Of a stretch of DNA of 15,218 bases, positions 6,940-14,074 are shown one piece after another. Origin of the DNA: Schizochytrium sp. CCTCC M209059. Taxonomy: Eukaryota; Sar; Bigyra; Thraustochytrida; Thraustochytriidae. Position 1 is the stretch's first letter. Each line of letters begins with the position of its first letter. The position numbers and the translations under genes are program-made. The notes below the pieces were generated by a model, which worked only from the letters and a program-made list of their open reading frames with translations, ran no database searches and was not told the DNA's origin. The stretch covers positions 299,834-315,051 of the forward strand of contig KN805396.1 of the NCBI GenBank assembly GCA_000818945.1, given 5' to 3'.

Positions 6940-8673
6940 ATGCCTCGGCGCGAGAGCAAGCGCGCGCTTGCGGAGCTGCGGCCCGAAGAAGTGGAGGCGC
7001 TTGGCGAGAGGGACGATGCACTTGCCTCAAAGCGGCGAAGGCCCACGAAGGACGACGGGCAAACGTTGCGCAAGTCTCGCGGAGACGCGAAAAGGACAGT
7101 CGAGGAACAAGAAGAGGAGCTTCTGCAGAATCTCGATATGAAAATCGCCAGAGCGAGGCTCCGGGCCAGAAGCCATTTGACAGATTTGGTCTTTCTCAAG
7201 AAGGCAAAAAGGTCGACCGCAATCCGTCGCGAGGTAGAATACGGCGGAGACGGGAGCGTCGTGGGCCAGCGTGTGCGGCAAAACCTTCAGAATCGAGCCC
7301 TCATGATGCTCCTCCAGCAGCATCCAGAAATGTTCCAGGTCGTGCACGATCGTCTTGGTGATGATGACGAGGACGACGAAGAGGACGAAGACGGCTGGCA
7401 ACCCGGTGGATCCAAGTCCGTGGAGGACTTGTACAACGCGCTAGCTGACGAGGACGAAATGGAGCAGCTCGAAGAGGAAGAGGATCTTGGCGACGATCAA
7501 GAAGTTCGCAAACGGCGCCTCAAGCGCGCCAAATATTACCAGGAACCCGAGGATTCTGGCGGCAACAAACAACCACGAAACGTGCTTGCCGAATTTCCAG
7601 ACCTGACAACGCACAAAGGAAACGGACATTCATTTGTGATGGAGTTTCTTGCCCCTAGTGATGGCACGGATAATACTGAGACGATCACTGCATGTCTCGA
7701 TCTCACGGAGCGCAACATGCGCGCCGCGTACGCGGAGGCCAAGTGGAAGTGGGATCGCGACAAGAAGCGCGCACAGCTCGTCAAAAGCGCTTCTCGCTTT
7801 GTCATCGCTCGTCACGAAGACAGCGGCGCGCTTGCAGGCTTTGTGAATTTCCGCTTTACGATTGAGGGCAAGGCGCTGGTCTTTTACGTGTACGAGATTC
7901 AGGTCGATCTTTCGACCGCGGCCCACAGCGGACTCGGGTCCTTTCTTATGCTCCTAATGGAGCGTGTCGCGCGTTACTGGGAGATGGATTGGCTCATGCT
8001 CACGTGTTTTCGCGCCAACGAGCAAGCCATGCGTTTCTACGCAAAGCTGGGATTTGCCATTGACGAGACCTCTCCGAAAGACAAGGCGCATGTCATTATG
8101 TCAAAGCAGCTCTTTCTCGAAGACGAAGCGAGTGACGAAGGTGGCGATGGCGAGGCTGCGGAGGACGACGAACATGTGATGCGCTTTCTTCTCGCGGCCG
8201 AGACGGGGCAAACGGATCGTCTCGTGGAAATGCTCGACGTCGGAGTCGTGACCACCCCTGACGTTACTTCATCATGCCCAGAGGCGTTCACGCCTCTCAT
8301 TCTCGCCGCGCGGGAGGGCCACCTCGACACCGTGCAAGCCTTACTGGAGCGGGGTGCCTCACTGGCCCTTCCGGGGGCCAAGCATTTTCCGCTGCGGGCA
8401 GCAGCGATTGGCGGTCACTTGGAGATCTGCAAGCGTCTTGTTGCCGCAGGGGCGGATGTTAATCAGCTATCGCAAGGGAATCGAACGCCTCTGCACGGGG
8501 CTGCACTTCATAACCACCCAGATGTCGTTCGCTTCCTTCTCGAGAAGGGTGCGGACACGTCCATAGTGAACGATTTCGACGAGACGGCTCTGGACATTGC
8601 GAAGCTTCGATCTTTCTCGGAATGTGCTGCACTGCTCTTACCCTTTGCTGCCGTGAAGCCGACGCTACCGTGA
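6940..8673 (+). CDS. NAA40: NatD/NAA40-like histone N-terminal acetyltransferase fused to ankyrin repeats
   Basis: A 577-aa protein from ATG 6940 (first in-frame ATG) to TGA 8671-8673. The N-terminus is basic/acidic, with KRRRPTK at 31-37 (possible NLS) and acidic runs at 141-151 and about 170-186. Residues about 252-395 match the NatD (NAA40) GNAT fold. LTERNMRAAYAEAKWKWDRD (255-274) aligns with the conserved region around the active-site Trp of human NAA40. YVYE (316-319) matches its YCYE motif. AHSGLG (328-333) sits at the acetyl-CoA loop. MLTCFRANEQAMRFYAKLGF (353-372) and IDETSP (374-379) are family hallmarks. Known NatD acetylates Ser1 of histones H4 and H2A. After an acidic linker (about 394-411) come four to five ankyrin units (about 411-570), two with clear TPL.AA and LL..GA signatures. 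Known NAA40 proteins are short single-domain enzymes, so the fusion is unusual. It is one continuous frame without a stop or shift. The substrate assignment is inference from homology. Confidence 0.93.
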   Translation: MPRRESKRALAELRPEEVEALGERDDALASKRRRPTKDDGQTLRKSRGDAKRTVEEQEEELLQNLDMKIARARLRARSHLTDLVFLKKAKRSTAIRREVEYGGDGSVVGQRVRQNLQNRALMMLLQQHPEMFQVVHDRLGDDDEDDEEDEDGWQPGGSKSVEDLYNALADEDEMEQLEEEEDLGDDQEVRKRRLKRAKYYQEPEDSGGNKQPRNVLAEFPDLTTHKGNGHSFVMEFLAPSDGTDNTETITACLDLTERNMRAAYAEAKWKWDRDKKRAQLVKSASRFVIARHEDSGALAGFVNFRFTIEGKALVFYVYEIQVDLSTAAHSGLGSFLMLLMERVARYWEMDWLMLTCFRANEQAMRFYAKLGFAIDETSPKDKAHVIMSKQLFLEDEASDEGGDGEAAEDDEHVMRFLLAAETGQTDRLVEMLDVGVVTTPDVTSSCPEAFTPLILAAREGHLDTVQALLERGASLALPGAKHFPLRAAAIGGHLEICKRLVAAGADVNQLSQGNRTPLHGAALHNHPDVVRFLLEKGADTSIVNDFDETALDIAKLRSFSECAALLLPFAAVKPTLP

Positions 8674-8722
8674 GATCGTGGCTGTTTGGAAGTAGCGAAT
8701 AGGCCTACGTATTCAATATCTG

Positions 8723-8745
8723 CATTCATTCATTCATTCATTCAT
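8723..8745 (+). repeat. CATT tetranucleotide microsatellite
   Basis: Five perfect CATT copies followed by CAT, about 50 bp after the stop of the NatD-ankyrin gene and probably in its 3'UTR. Short and likely length-variable. Confidence 0.9.
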
Positions 8746-9379
8746 CATCTGCCATTGTTGCTGATGGCTGCTGCTGGTGGCGGCAGCGGCTGTGGTTGGG
8801 CGGCGGTAGCTACGCCAGCACTCGGGACCTCACAGCAGCGTGGGACATATATTATCTTTGGTGGGAAAGGAAAGGAGAACGCGAGGGGACGGGGAGAGAG
8901 AGGGAAACCTGACAAAAAGAAATTTTCGCTCAGCACCCTGCCGATCCCACCTGCCAGTCAGTGTCTCTGGCTGCATTTTGACTTACTCGCCGACCTGCGT
9001 CCCGGACCATTCTTGTACTTATGTTCCTTGCTGGAGTGGTAAACCCACGAACGCCAATCTTCATGTCAGGTGGTCGCAGCTGTACTGCGACGAACGAGCG
9101 AACGATCTTCGCCCAAGAAACTGCACGTGCGCACGCACGCAGCTGCAGCATTCGTTTCTCTGTCATCTGTCGATTTTCTTCCTCCCTTGCGCTTCCACTC
9201 GCTCCCTGACGCCAGAGGAGAGGCTTGTGTCACTCAAGTCGTTCCCGCGACCCACCAGGCCACTTATCTTGGGAAGAGCGCACGAGGGGTGTGCGGTTGT
9301 AGTCTCGGAGGCAGCCCGGCTCTGACTGTGAGGCTAGCCTGGCACGGGCCTGGTGAGACGCGGCTCGCCGCCTGTGTCT

Positions 9380-9483
9380 GTAAGTTTGTCTATCAGTTTG
9401 TCGAAGGCAAGGCAAGGCAAGCAACCACAGCTACGCGATCTGCGGTTGGGTGGGGTGTCTTATAGCTTAACCTTTCTCCACAG
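9380..9483 (+). other. Candidate 5'UTR intron of the LRR gene (104 nt)
   Basis: The donor GTAAGT is at 9380-9385. The 3' end reads CTTAACCTTTCTCCACAG, giving a branch-like TTAAC, a pyrimidine tract and AG at 9482-9483. The length resembles the 96-nt intron inferred in the membrane-protein gene. No coding frame is needed on either side, so it would sit in the leader of the downstream LRR gene. Inferred from splice signals only. Confidence 0.4.
9404..9420 (+). repeat. Short AGGCA pentamer array
   Basis: About three tandem copies of AAGGC/AGGCA inside the candidate leader intron. The unit is related by one base to the AGCAA satellite at the right edge and matches the array near 4738. Confidence 0.6.
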
Positions 9484-9970
9484 TGTGTCGTGCTGTGTGG
9501 GCAGGGCCCGACGATCGTGAAGGGGATACCACCGCAAGGTGGGCGCAACGTCCCCCACCGCTCTCCCCTCAGCTGTCCACACTTGGGGGGAAAGCAAGCT
9601 AGTAGGGGGGATAAAGAAGCTGGCAAGCCGGTGCCGCGCGAGCCCAGGACGGAGACGCGCGTCCGGCCAGGTGTGGGCGGGCGGCCGCGCCGTGCTGTGC
9701 GTGCTGTGCGTCCCGGCGTCGCGTGCCGGCGGCGGCAAGTGCGGAATGCGCGCGCGCAAAGGGCCGGCGGGGAGGCCGCAAGTGGCGCAAACGGACACCC
9801 GCCACTGGCACTGGCAGGGGCCGCGGCGGCGTGCGGGGGAGGGGGCAAGCAAGGGGAGCGAGGCGAGCGAGACGCGTCTGCCTGCGCGCCTGCGCGTCTG
9901 CCTGCTTTGCTGCCTGGGTACTAGCAGGGGGAGCAGCGCGGCGGGCGGCGGCAGCAGAGCGCGAAGGAGC

Positions 9971-11791
9971 ATGAGCGGGGCGCGCGAGAGGGCGGAGGCG
10001 CGCGGCGGCGGCGGCGCGGAGGGCGGCGGGGAGTGGCTGCCGGAGAGCCTGGGCGCGGCGCTGAAGGTGGACCCGAAGGTGGTGAGCAAGTTCATTACGC
10101 AGTCCCGGTCCAAGTCGAATCTGGTCTGCTCCGTGTTCATGCCGCGCGGCACGGCAGCGGCGGCAGCGGCGGCAGGGGCGGCAGGGGCGGCAGGGGCGGC
10201 GGCGGACGGCTCGCCTAGGGCCAGCGTCAAGGTGGCGGCCTCGTCGGCGGCGAGACGTGCCGAGACGCGCATGTCGGCCGCCGAGCGCGACGACGAAAGC
10301 CCGGCCACAGCTACTCTACTTGACGACGACAACGACCTCAGCGCGCGCGCAGAGTCCAAGTACGAGTCCAGCAGCGCGAGAAAGACAGCGTTTCTTACGC
10401 AGGACGATGCTGCGAGGGACGAGGAGGACGCTGTCGAGGACAGCGAGGTCAGCAACAACGAAAAAGAAGTCTCGAAACCATGCCCTGCGAGCATCGGGCG
10501 CTCCATTTGCAGCAGCAGCAGCAGCAGCAGCAGCTGCAGCAGCGATGACGACGACAACGAAGAAGAAAATGATGAGGCGTCGCTGAGCATGTGCTCCTCT
10601 GCATCGAGCCTCGACGTACGAACGATCACCGAGGCTGCGCGGTCAGACATGCGTGAAACGGGTCAGCTTGTTTACGCGCAAGCTTGCATCGATCACGGGG
10701 TCGTGCCCACTACAGGCCTGATCGACAATCTTGACAAGCCAATGCTCAGCGTTCCACATCAGCTCATGAGTGACAACGCTGTCGTTGCTCTTTGCGAGGC
10801 TCTCCAGGTCAACGAACTGGTCGAAGTGCTCGACGTCTCCCACAACAACATGGGTGAAACGGGCGCCGAGGCACTCGGAGATGTTGTTGCCAAACGGCCC
10901 AATATCCGAGGACTCTCCGTCTCTGGCAACCGCCTCGGTAACGATGCAGGTTTGTCTCTCGCAAGCGGTATCCGCCGGTCCCGCGAAGGTGGTCTCTTCG
11001 CGCTTTGTATGCTCGACCTCTCAAACAACAAGCTGGGAGACAGATTCGCCATGGGCCTTTCACGCGCTCTCCTTACCCCATGCGTCTACCTCAAATCATG
11101 GAAGGGATTTCGGAGACTGTACCGTTCCACATCTGGAGCATCCACCGAAGATTCCGATGGGAGACAACTCGTTGCGCTCAATCTGTCCAAAAACATCATT
11201 GGCGCAGGCGGTGCTCGCGCCATTGCAGAGGCATTTGAGGGCCAGGCTTGGGGTGTCAAAGATTTGGACCTTGGCTGGAATGTCGTCAAAGCCGGAGGCG
11301 CAATTCCACTCCTTAAAGCCTCTTCCCAATGCAGCGTGCTGCAGAAACTCGTCTTGAGCTGGAACAGTATCGACGATGAGGCAGCCGCTGCGATTGGGGA
11401 GCTCATTGCCTCCTCGCCAAGCCTTTGTTTGCTCGATCTATCGCACAATCAACTTGGGCCCATCACTGCGGGTGCCGTGCGAGACGCCCTCACAAACACC
11501 TCATCTCTGCGCACGCTTGAGATCGGGTTCAATCCTTTTGGGATTGACGCTGCCTTGTCCATCCTCGAGGGAGTCAAAGCCAACGAGTCGCTTCGCTACC
11601 TTGGAATCGAAAATCCTGTCGTCCCTGGGATCGTGCGTTCTGGAAGAGCCACCCAGCCATTAGCTGCTGAATCAAAAACCGCGACTATGGATGATGTATG
11701 GGAAAGTGCACGTTCGGTTGAGTCCGCACGTCCAAACTTTGTCGATATTGCGACAGAACACCCTCGCCGCAAGACTACGTCAGCAAAGTAG
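9971..11791 (+). CDS. Leucine-rich repeat protein (ribonuclease-inhibitor type, LRRC74-like)
   Basis: A 606-aa protein from ATG 9971 to TAG 11789-11791. The frame is open further upstream with another ATG at 9746 (+75 aa, Arg-rich). I prefer 9971 because it has A at -3 and the upstream stretch looks like leader DNA. Residues 1-215 are disordered: Gly-rich start, Ala/Gly run (61-78), acidic and Ser-rich tracts including a poly-Ser run followed by DDDDNEEE (about 181-200). Residues about 234-560 form the LRR solenoid. It opens with YAQACIDHGVVP (235-246), which resembles the entry of LRRC74/LRRC34-type proteins. Repeats include LDVSHNNMGETGAEAL, LSVSGNRLGNDAG, LDLSNNKLGD, LNLSKNIIGAGGARAI, LDLGWN, LVLSWNSIDDEAA and LDLSHNQLG. 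An insertion (about 365-398) interrupts the solenoid. No NACHT, kinase or signal peptide is seen. It is likely a cytosolic or nuclear binding scaffold; the partner is unknown. Confidence 0.9.
   Translation: MSGARERAEARGGGGAEGGGEWLPESLGAALKVDPKVVSKFITQSRSKSNLVCSVFMPRGTAAAAAAAGAAGAAGAAADGSPRASVKVAASSAARRAETRMSAAERDDESPATATLLDDDNDLSARAESKYESSSARKTAFLTQDDAARDEEDAVEDSEVSNNEKEVSKPCPASIGRSICSSSSSSSSCSSDDDDNEEENDEASLSMCSSASSLDVRTITEAARSDMRETGQLVYAQACIDHGVVPTTGLIDNLDKPMLSVPHQLMSDNAVVALCEALQVNELVEVLDVSHNNMGETGAEALGDVVAKRPNIRGLSVSGNRLGNDAGLSLASGIRRSREGGLFALCMLDLSNNKLGDRFAMGLSRALLTPCVYLKSWKGFRRLYRSTSGASTEDSDGRQLVALNLSKNIIGAGGARAIAEAFEGQAWGVKDLDLGWNVVKAGGAIPLLKASSQCSVLQKLVLSWNSIDDEAAAAIGELIASSPSLCLLDLSHNQLGPITAGAVRDALTNTSSLRTLEIGFNPFGIDAALSILEGVKANESLRYLGIENPVVPGIVRSGRATQPLAAESKTATMDDVWESARSVESARPNFVDIATEHPRRKTTSAK
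10150..10206 (+). repeat. GGCGGCAGG-type repeat encoding an Ala/Gly run
   Basis: Tandem GGCGGCAGG-like 9-bp units with three GGGG runs encode the AAGAAGAAGAAA-like tract of the LRR protein. The strand is strongly G-rich. In-frame expansion would be tolerated. Confidence 0.75.
10509..10541 (+). repeat. GCA trinucleotide microsatellite encoding poly-Ser
   Basis: Eight GCA copies, one interrupting GCT and two more GCA, read in the AGC frame as a Ser run that directly precedes a poly-acidic tract of the LRR protein. An interrupted trinucleotide repeat of modest length. Confidence 0.9.
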
Positions 11792-11997
11792 AACGAAACG
11801 GTCCTCCATCTTATGCAAAGCTGCTGGTTCATGTGTCTTAAAATTATTTTTTTCATCAACAACTAAAATCTTCAAAGTGAACCTGCCCTGTACCTTCCGA
11901 AATATCTTACACCATCATTGATCAAGAGAAGCTATCGTTGACTCCTCAGTCGACCGTCCCGAGGAGCGTGCCTCCCTGCAGTCAACGAATTTGTTGA

Positions 11998-12110
11998 GTA
12001 AGCCTCCGCGGTCTGGGTTTGGGTCTGGGTCCGGCCGGCAGCACTCTCAACGGATCTTTCATACTTGGCCTAACATGTTTGCTTGTGCTATGAACTAACT
12101 ATATGAGCAG
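11998..12110 (+). other. Candidate 5'UTR intron of the membrane-protein gene (113 nt)
   Basis: The donor GTAAGC is at 11998-12003. The 3' end has a good branch-like ACTAAC (about 12094-12099) 11 nt before AG at 12109-12110. Size and signals resemble the other two putative introns, but the pyrimidine tract is weak and no coding frame constrains it. Confidence 0.33.
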
Positions 12111-12303
12111 GATAGCGCAGTTCAGGTGCCGGTGCAACGCCTATCTGCCTTCCTTTCAAAGCTTGTCACCTTCGGTGACGGCGGTCCTTCCCACCCCTTC
12201 TTGCATTCTTTTGCATCATGCACGCATGGGTGCGTTTCTGAACTCTCCATAATTAATTCCTCTTAAAACGTTGCAAACCAGGAAGTGTCACATTTGGCGC
12301 CGG

Positions 12304-12357
12304 CGCGACGAACCGCGACATGCGCAACGAAGCGCAAGGGGACGCGACGAACCGCGA
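12304..12357 (+). repeat. 15-bp direct repeat CGCGACGAACCGCGA, two copies
   Basis: Identical 15-mers at 12304-12318 and 12343-12357, 39 bp apart start to start, lie directly upstream of the ATG at 12386. The unit is partly palindromic in its ends (CGCG...CGCG). It could be a promoter-proximal element or a local duplication. Confidence 0.7.
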
Positions 12358-12385
12358 ATAAGCGCGAACAAGTGCGAGAAGCGCA

Positions 12386-14074
12386 ATGGGGTCCGCTTTC
12401 TCAGGACGCAAGGGAAGCATCCATGTATGGTCCTCGTCAATGAGCTCGACGAGTCCGGTGCCACAGGAGAACTTGCCCACATGGATCCGCCCCCGACCGT
12501 CGTGGAAACGTGCTATTTGCATCGGTTTTTCACTTTCTACGCAGCTCGTTATTTGGGCATGGGCCGTGGCAGTCGTCTGCCTCGCCCCCTGGGTATTTTA
12601 CAGACTCCAGCAGCTTAAACTAGATGTCGATTTGCAGGCAAAGAAACCAGTTTATTCGCTCACGGAAATTTGCAGACGCAGAGACAAGTTTGGCGCCTTC
12701 GGTCGAACTTGGTGTCATGACTTCGAATTTGGCAATTTCCCCGTCGTCATGCCCATTCTGATGTTTCCCGCCGTGGCTTTCGCCATGATCGTCAAGCTGG
12801 GCGCGCTCCGAACCACAATTCTCCTCACGACGCAACTTGCCGTGTATATTCTAGTCATGGGGTTCTATCTCAGTCCCGATGAGGAGAAGGCCGGAATGCA
12901 AGGAATTCTTGGGCAGCTCGCCTTTATTCTGCCAACAATCATTCTGTTTCTCTTTTCTCCTCGCAAGAGTCATATCTGGCTTGCAAGCCTAGGCCTCGTT
13001 GCAGTGAGCGGCCTTGGTCTCTTTCTCATGGAAGCATATGACGTTCTCAAGGGAATGGGGGATCTCATTTTTTTATGTATGTTGTGGCCCATCATTCGAG
13101 AATTCTTTTTCTTTGCGGCACGAAGAACTGCTCGCTACGCGGCAATGAGTCCAAATTTCGGAGGCGGAACCATCGAGCTGCGACGTCGCTATGCTTGGTC
13201 TCTCGTGCTGGTCATACAGGTCTTTTTGGCGACGTGGTTTCGTCTCATGGCCACAAAGATCAATGACAGGACCAGGTACATCATCTTTCTCATGCTCTCA
13301 TCGATTCAGGAGATCGTCTTTCGTGTGACAATCCGGGAGCGCGAAAATCTTCTCGCAAGCGCTGCACGATTCCGCACTTTAAGACGCAGTGAGTCGGGCA
13401 CCTTTCGCGACAGAAAGAACTCCGTTGTGGCACCTGTGTCGCAGCGAAGGGTTTCCAAGACTTCACACAAGGTCTCTCATGAACTTGCGGAGACGGAGTG
13501 GTACGCCATGCTGTCATTGGGCGAGATGCTCGCGGAGCATCTCGCGTTGTGGCTCGTTTTAGGCCTTATCCTCATTAGCCGTGGTTCGGTCCTCACTCTC
13601 CCGTTGCCCTTTTTCAACGAGCTCGAGCATCCGTTTGATGACGAACCTGACGTCAAACCCTACATTCTTCTGACTTTCGGCCAATTGGTTACCGAAATCT
13701 TCGTCGACTGCACTTGTGTTAGCCTTGAACAGAGGATGCATGGCTATCCTCTTCAGGTGATCTGGCAAGTCATGTCTTTCCGTGTCCGTTTCATAAACCT
13801 CGCACTTGCGAGTTTCACAGGTCTTTCGCTGGCTTTAACCCTTTTCTTTGAAGCTGAAACGGGCACCGTTCGAACGCAGTGGTGCACTGACATCGACATT
13901 TGCTCGTGCAAGCCACCGGAAAACAGTAAGTTTTTTTGCAATGACGACCTTGCCAGCAACGAATGCCCTTCTCACATGATATGTCTTCTCTTCTTGCTCT
14001 TTTCCATTCCTATGAACTCAGATCTCTACGGCCAGTATTGTACTTATATCAACTCATCCTACACGCAGACATAG
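12386..14074 (+). CDS. Multi-pass membrane protein of unrecognised family
   Basis: Starts at ATG 12386, the first in-frame ATG after a TAA at 12359-12361, and ends at TAG 14072-14074 (562 aa if read straight through). Hydrophobic segments at about 43-72, 117-137, 140-161, 173-190, 197-214, 225-244, 270-288, 297-313, 374-399, 425-445 and 468-490 indicate about 9 to 11 membrane spans. A basic Ser/Thr-rich loop (about 316-365) lies mid-protein and could be a phosphorylated cytosolic loop. The C-terminus is Cys-rich (WCTDIDICSC, 499-508). A 96-nt stretch (13926-14021) carries strong splice signals. Removing it keeps frame and yields 530 aa ending NLYGQYCTYINSSYTQT. I recognise no transporter, channel, receptor or enzyme signature, so no function is proposed. 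It may belong to a lineage-specific family. Confidence 0.85.
   Translation: MGSAFSGRKGSIHVWSSSMSSTSPVPQENLPTWIRPRPSWKRAICIGFSLSTQLVIWAWAVAVVCLAPWVFYRLQQLKLDVDLQAKKPVYSLTEICRRRDKFGAFGRTWCHDFEFGNFPVVMPILMFPAVAFAMIVKLGALRTTILLTTQLAVYILVMGFYLSPDEEKAGMQGILGQLAFILPTIILFLFSPRKSHIWLASLGLVAVSGLGLFLMEAYDVLKGMGDLIFLCMLWPIIREFFFFAARRTARYAAMSPNFGGGTIELRRRYAWSLVLVIQVFLATWFRLMATKINDRTRYIIFLMLSSIQEIVFRVTIRERENLLASAARFRTLRRSESGTFRDRKNSVVAPVSQRRVSKTSHKVSHELAETEWYAMLSLGEMLAEHLALWLVLGLILISRGSVLTLPLPFFNELEHPFDDEPDVKPYILLTFGQLVTEIFVDCTCVSLEQRMHGYPLQVIWQVMSFRVRFINLALASFTGLSLALTLFFEAETGTVRTQWCTDIDICSCKPPENSKFFCNDDLASNECPSHMICLLFLLFSIPMNSDLYGQYCTYINSSYTQT
13926..14021 (+). other. Probable 96-nt in-frame intron
   Basis: The donor GTAAGT is at 13926-13931 after AAACA. 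The 3' end is strongly pyrimidine-rich from 13981, ending ATTCCTATGAACTCAG with AG at 14020-14021. Length is a multiple of three and there is no in-frame stop, so the frame survives either way. Splicing joins codon a|at (Asn) and deletes 32 residues, including the hydrophobic MICLLFLLFSIPM. Confidence 0.65.

Larger units (their letters stand above)
8674..9970. other. 1.3-kb intergenic/5'UTR region upstream of the LRR gene
   Basis: I see no convincing gene here. It contains a CATT tetramer repeat (8723-8745), a purine-rich stretch (about 8860-8908), a candidate 5'UTR intron (9380-9483) and a very GC-rich, G-biased leader (about 9650-9970). The leader has tandem short repeats such as GTGCTGTGCGTGCTGTGCGT (9690-9709) and several runs of four to six G. 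Long frames on either strand here are low-complexity and domain-free. From 9484 to 9745 there is no ATG on the plus strand, as expected for an mRNA leader. Confidence 0.6.
11792..12385. other. Intergenic/leader region upstream of the membrane-protein gene
   Basis: 594 bp with the LRR gene 3' end (AT-rich to about 11925) and then the promoter and leader of the next gene. It contains a candidate intron (11998-12110) and a perfect 6-bp stem with a 3-nt loop, GTCACC-TTC-GGTGAC (12165-12179). Three uORFs follow (12218-12241, 12226-12252, 12320-12361), then a 15-bp direct repeat. No tRNA or other RNA gene could be confirmed. Confidence 0.6.

Noticed and set aside
8840..9325. 161-codon plus-strand frame between NatD-ankyrin and LRR genes
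   Set aside because: No recognisable motif, Cys/Arg-scattered random-looking composition, and it starts at a purine-rich promoter-like stretch.
9460..10650. 396-codon minus-strand frame opposite the LRR leader and N-terminus
   Set aside because: Poly-Ser, poly-Leu and poly-Ala content mirrors the GC-rich repeats on the other strand; no domain seen, and it overlaps a clear coding N-terminus.
12012..12033. Telomere-like GGGTTTGGGTCTGGGT
   Set aside because: Only three degenerate units, internal between genes, inside a putative leader intron; chance low complexity is enough to explain it.
12111..12180. tRNA-like A-box (TAGCGCAGTTC) near a hairpin
   Set aside because: No B-box (GGTTCRANNCC) at the proper distance and no cloverleaf could be drawn; the GTCACC-TTC-GGTGAC stem alone is too short to call an RNA gene.
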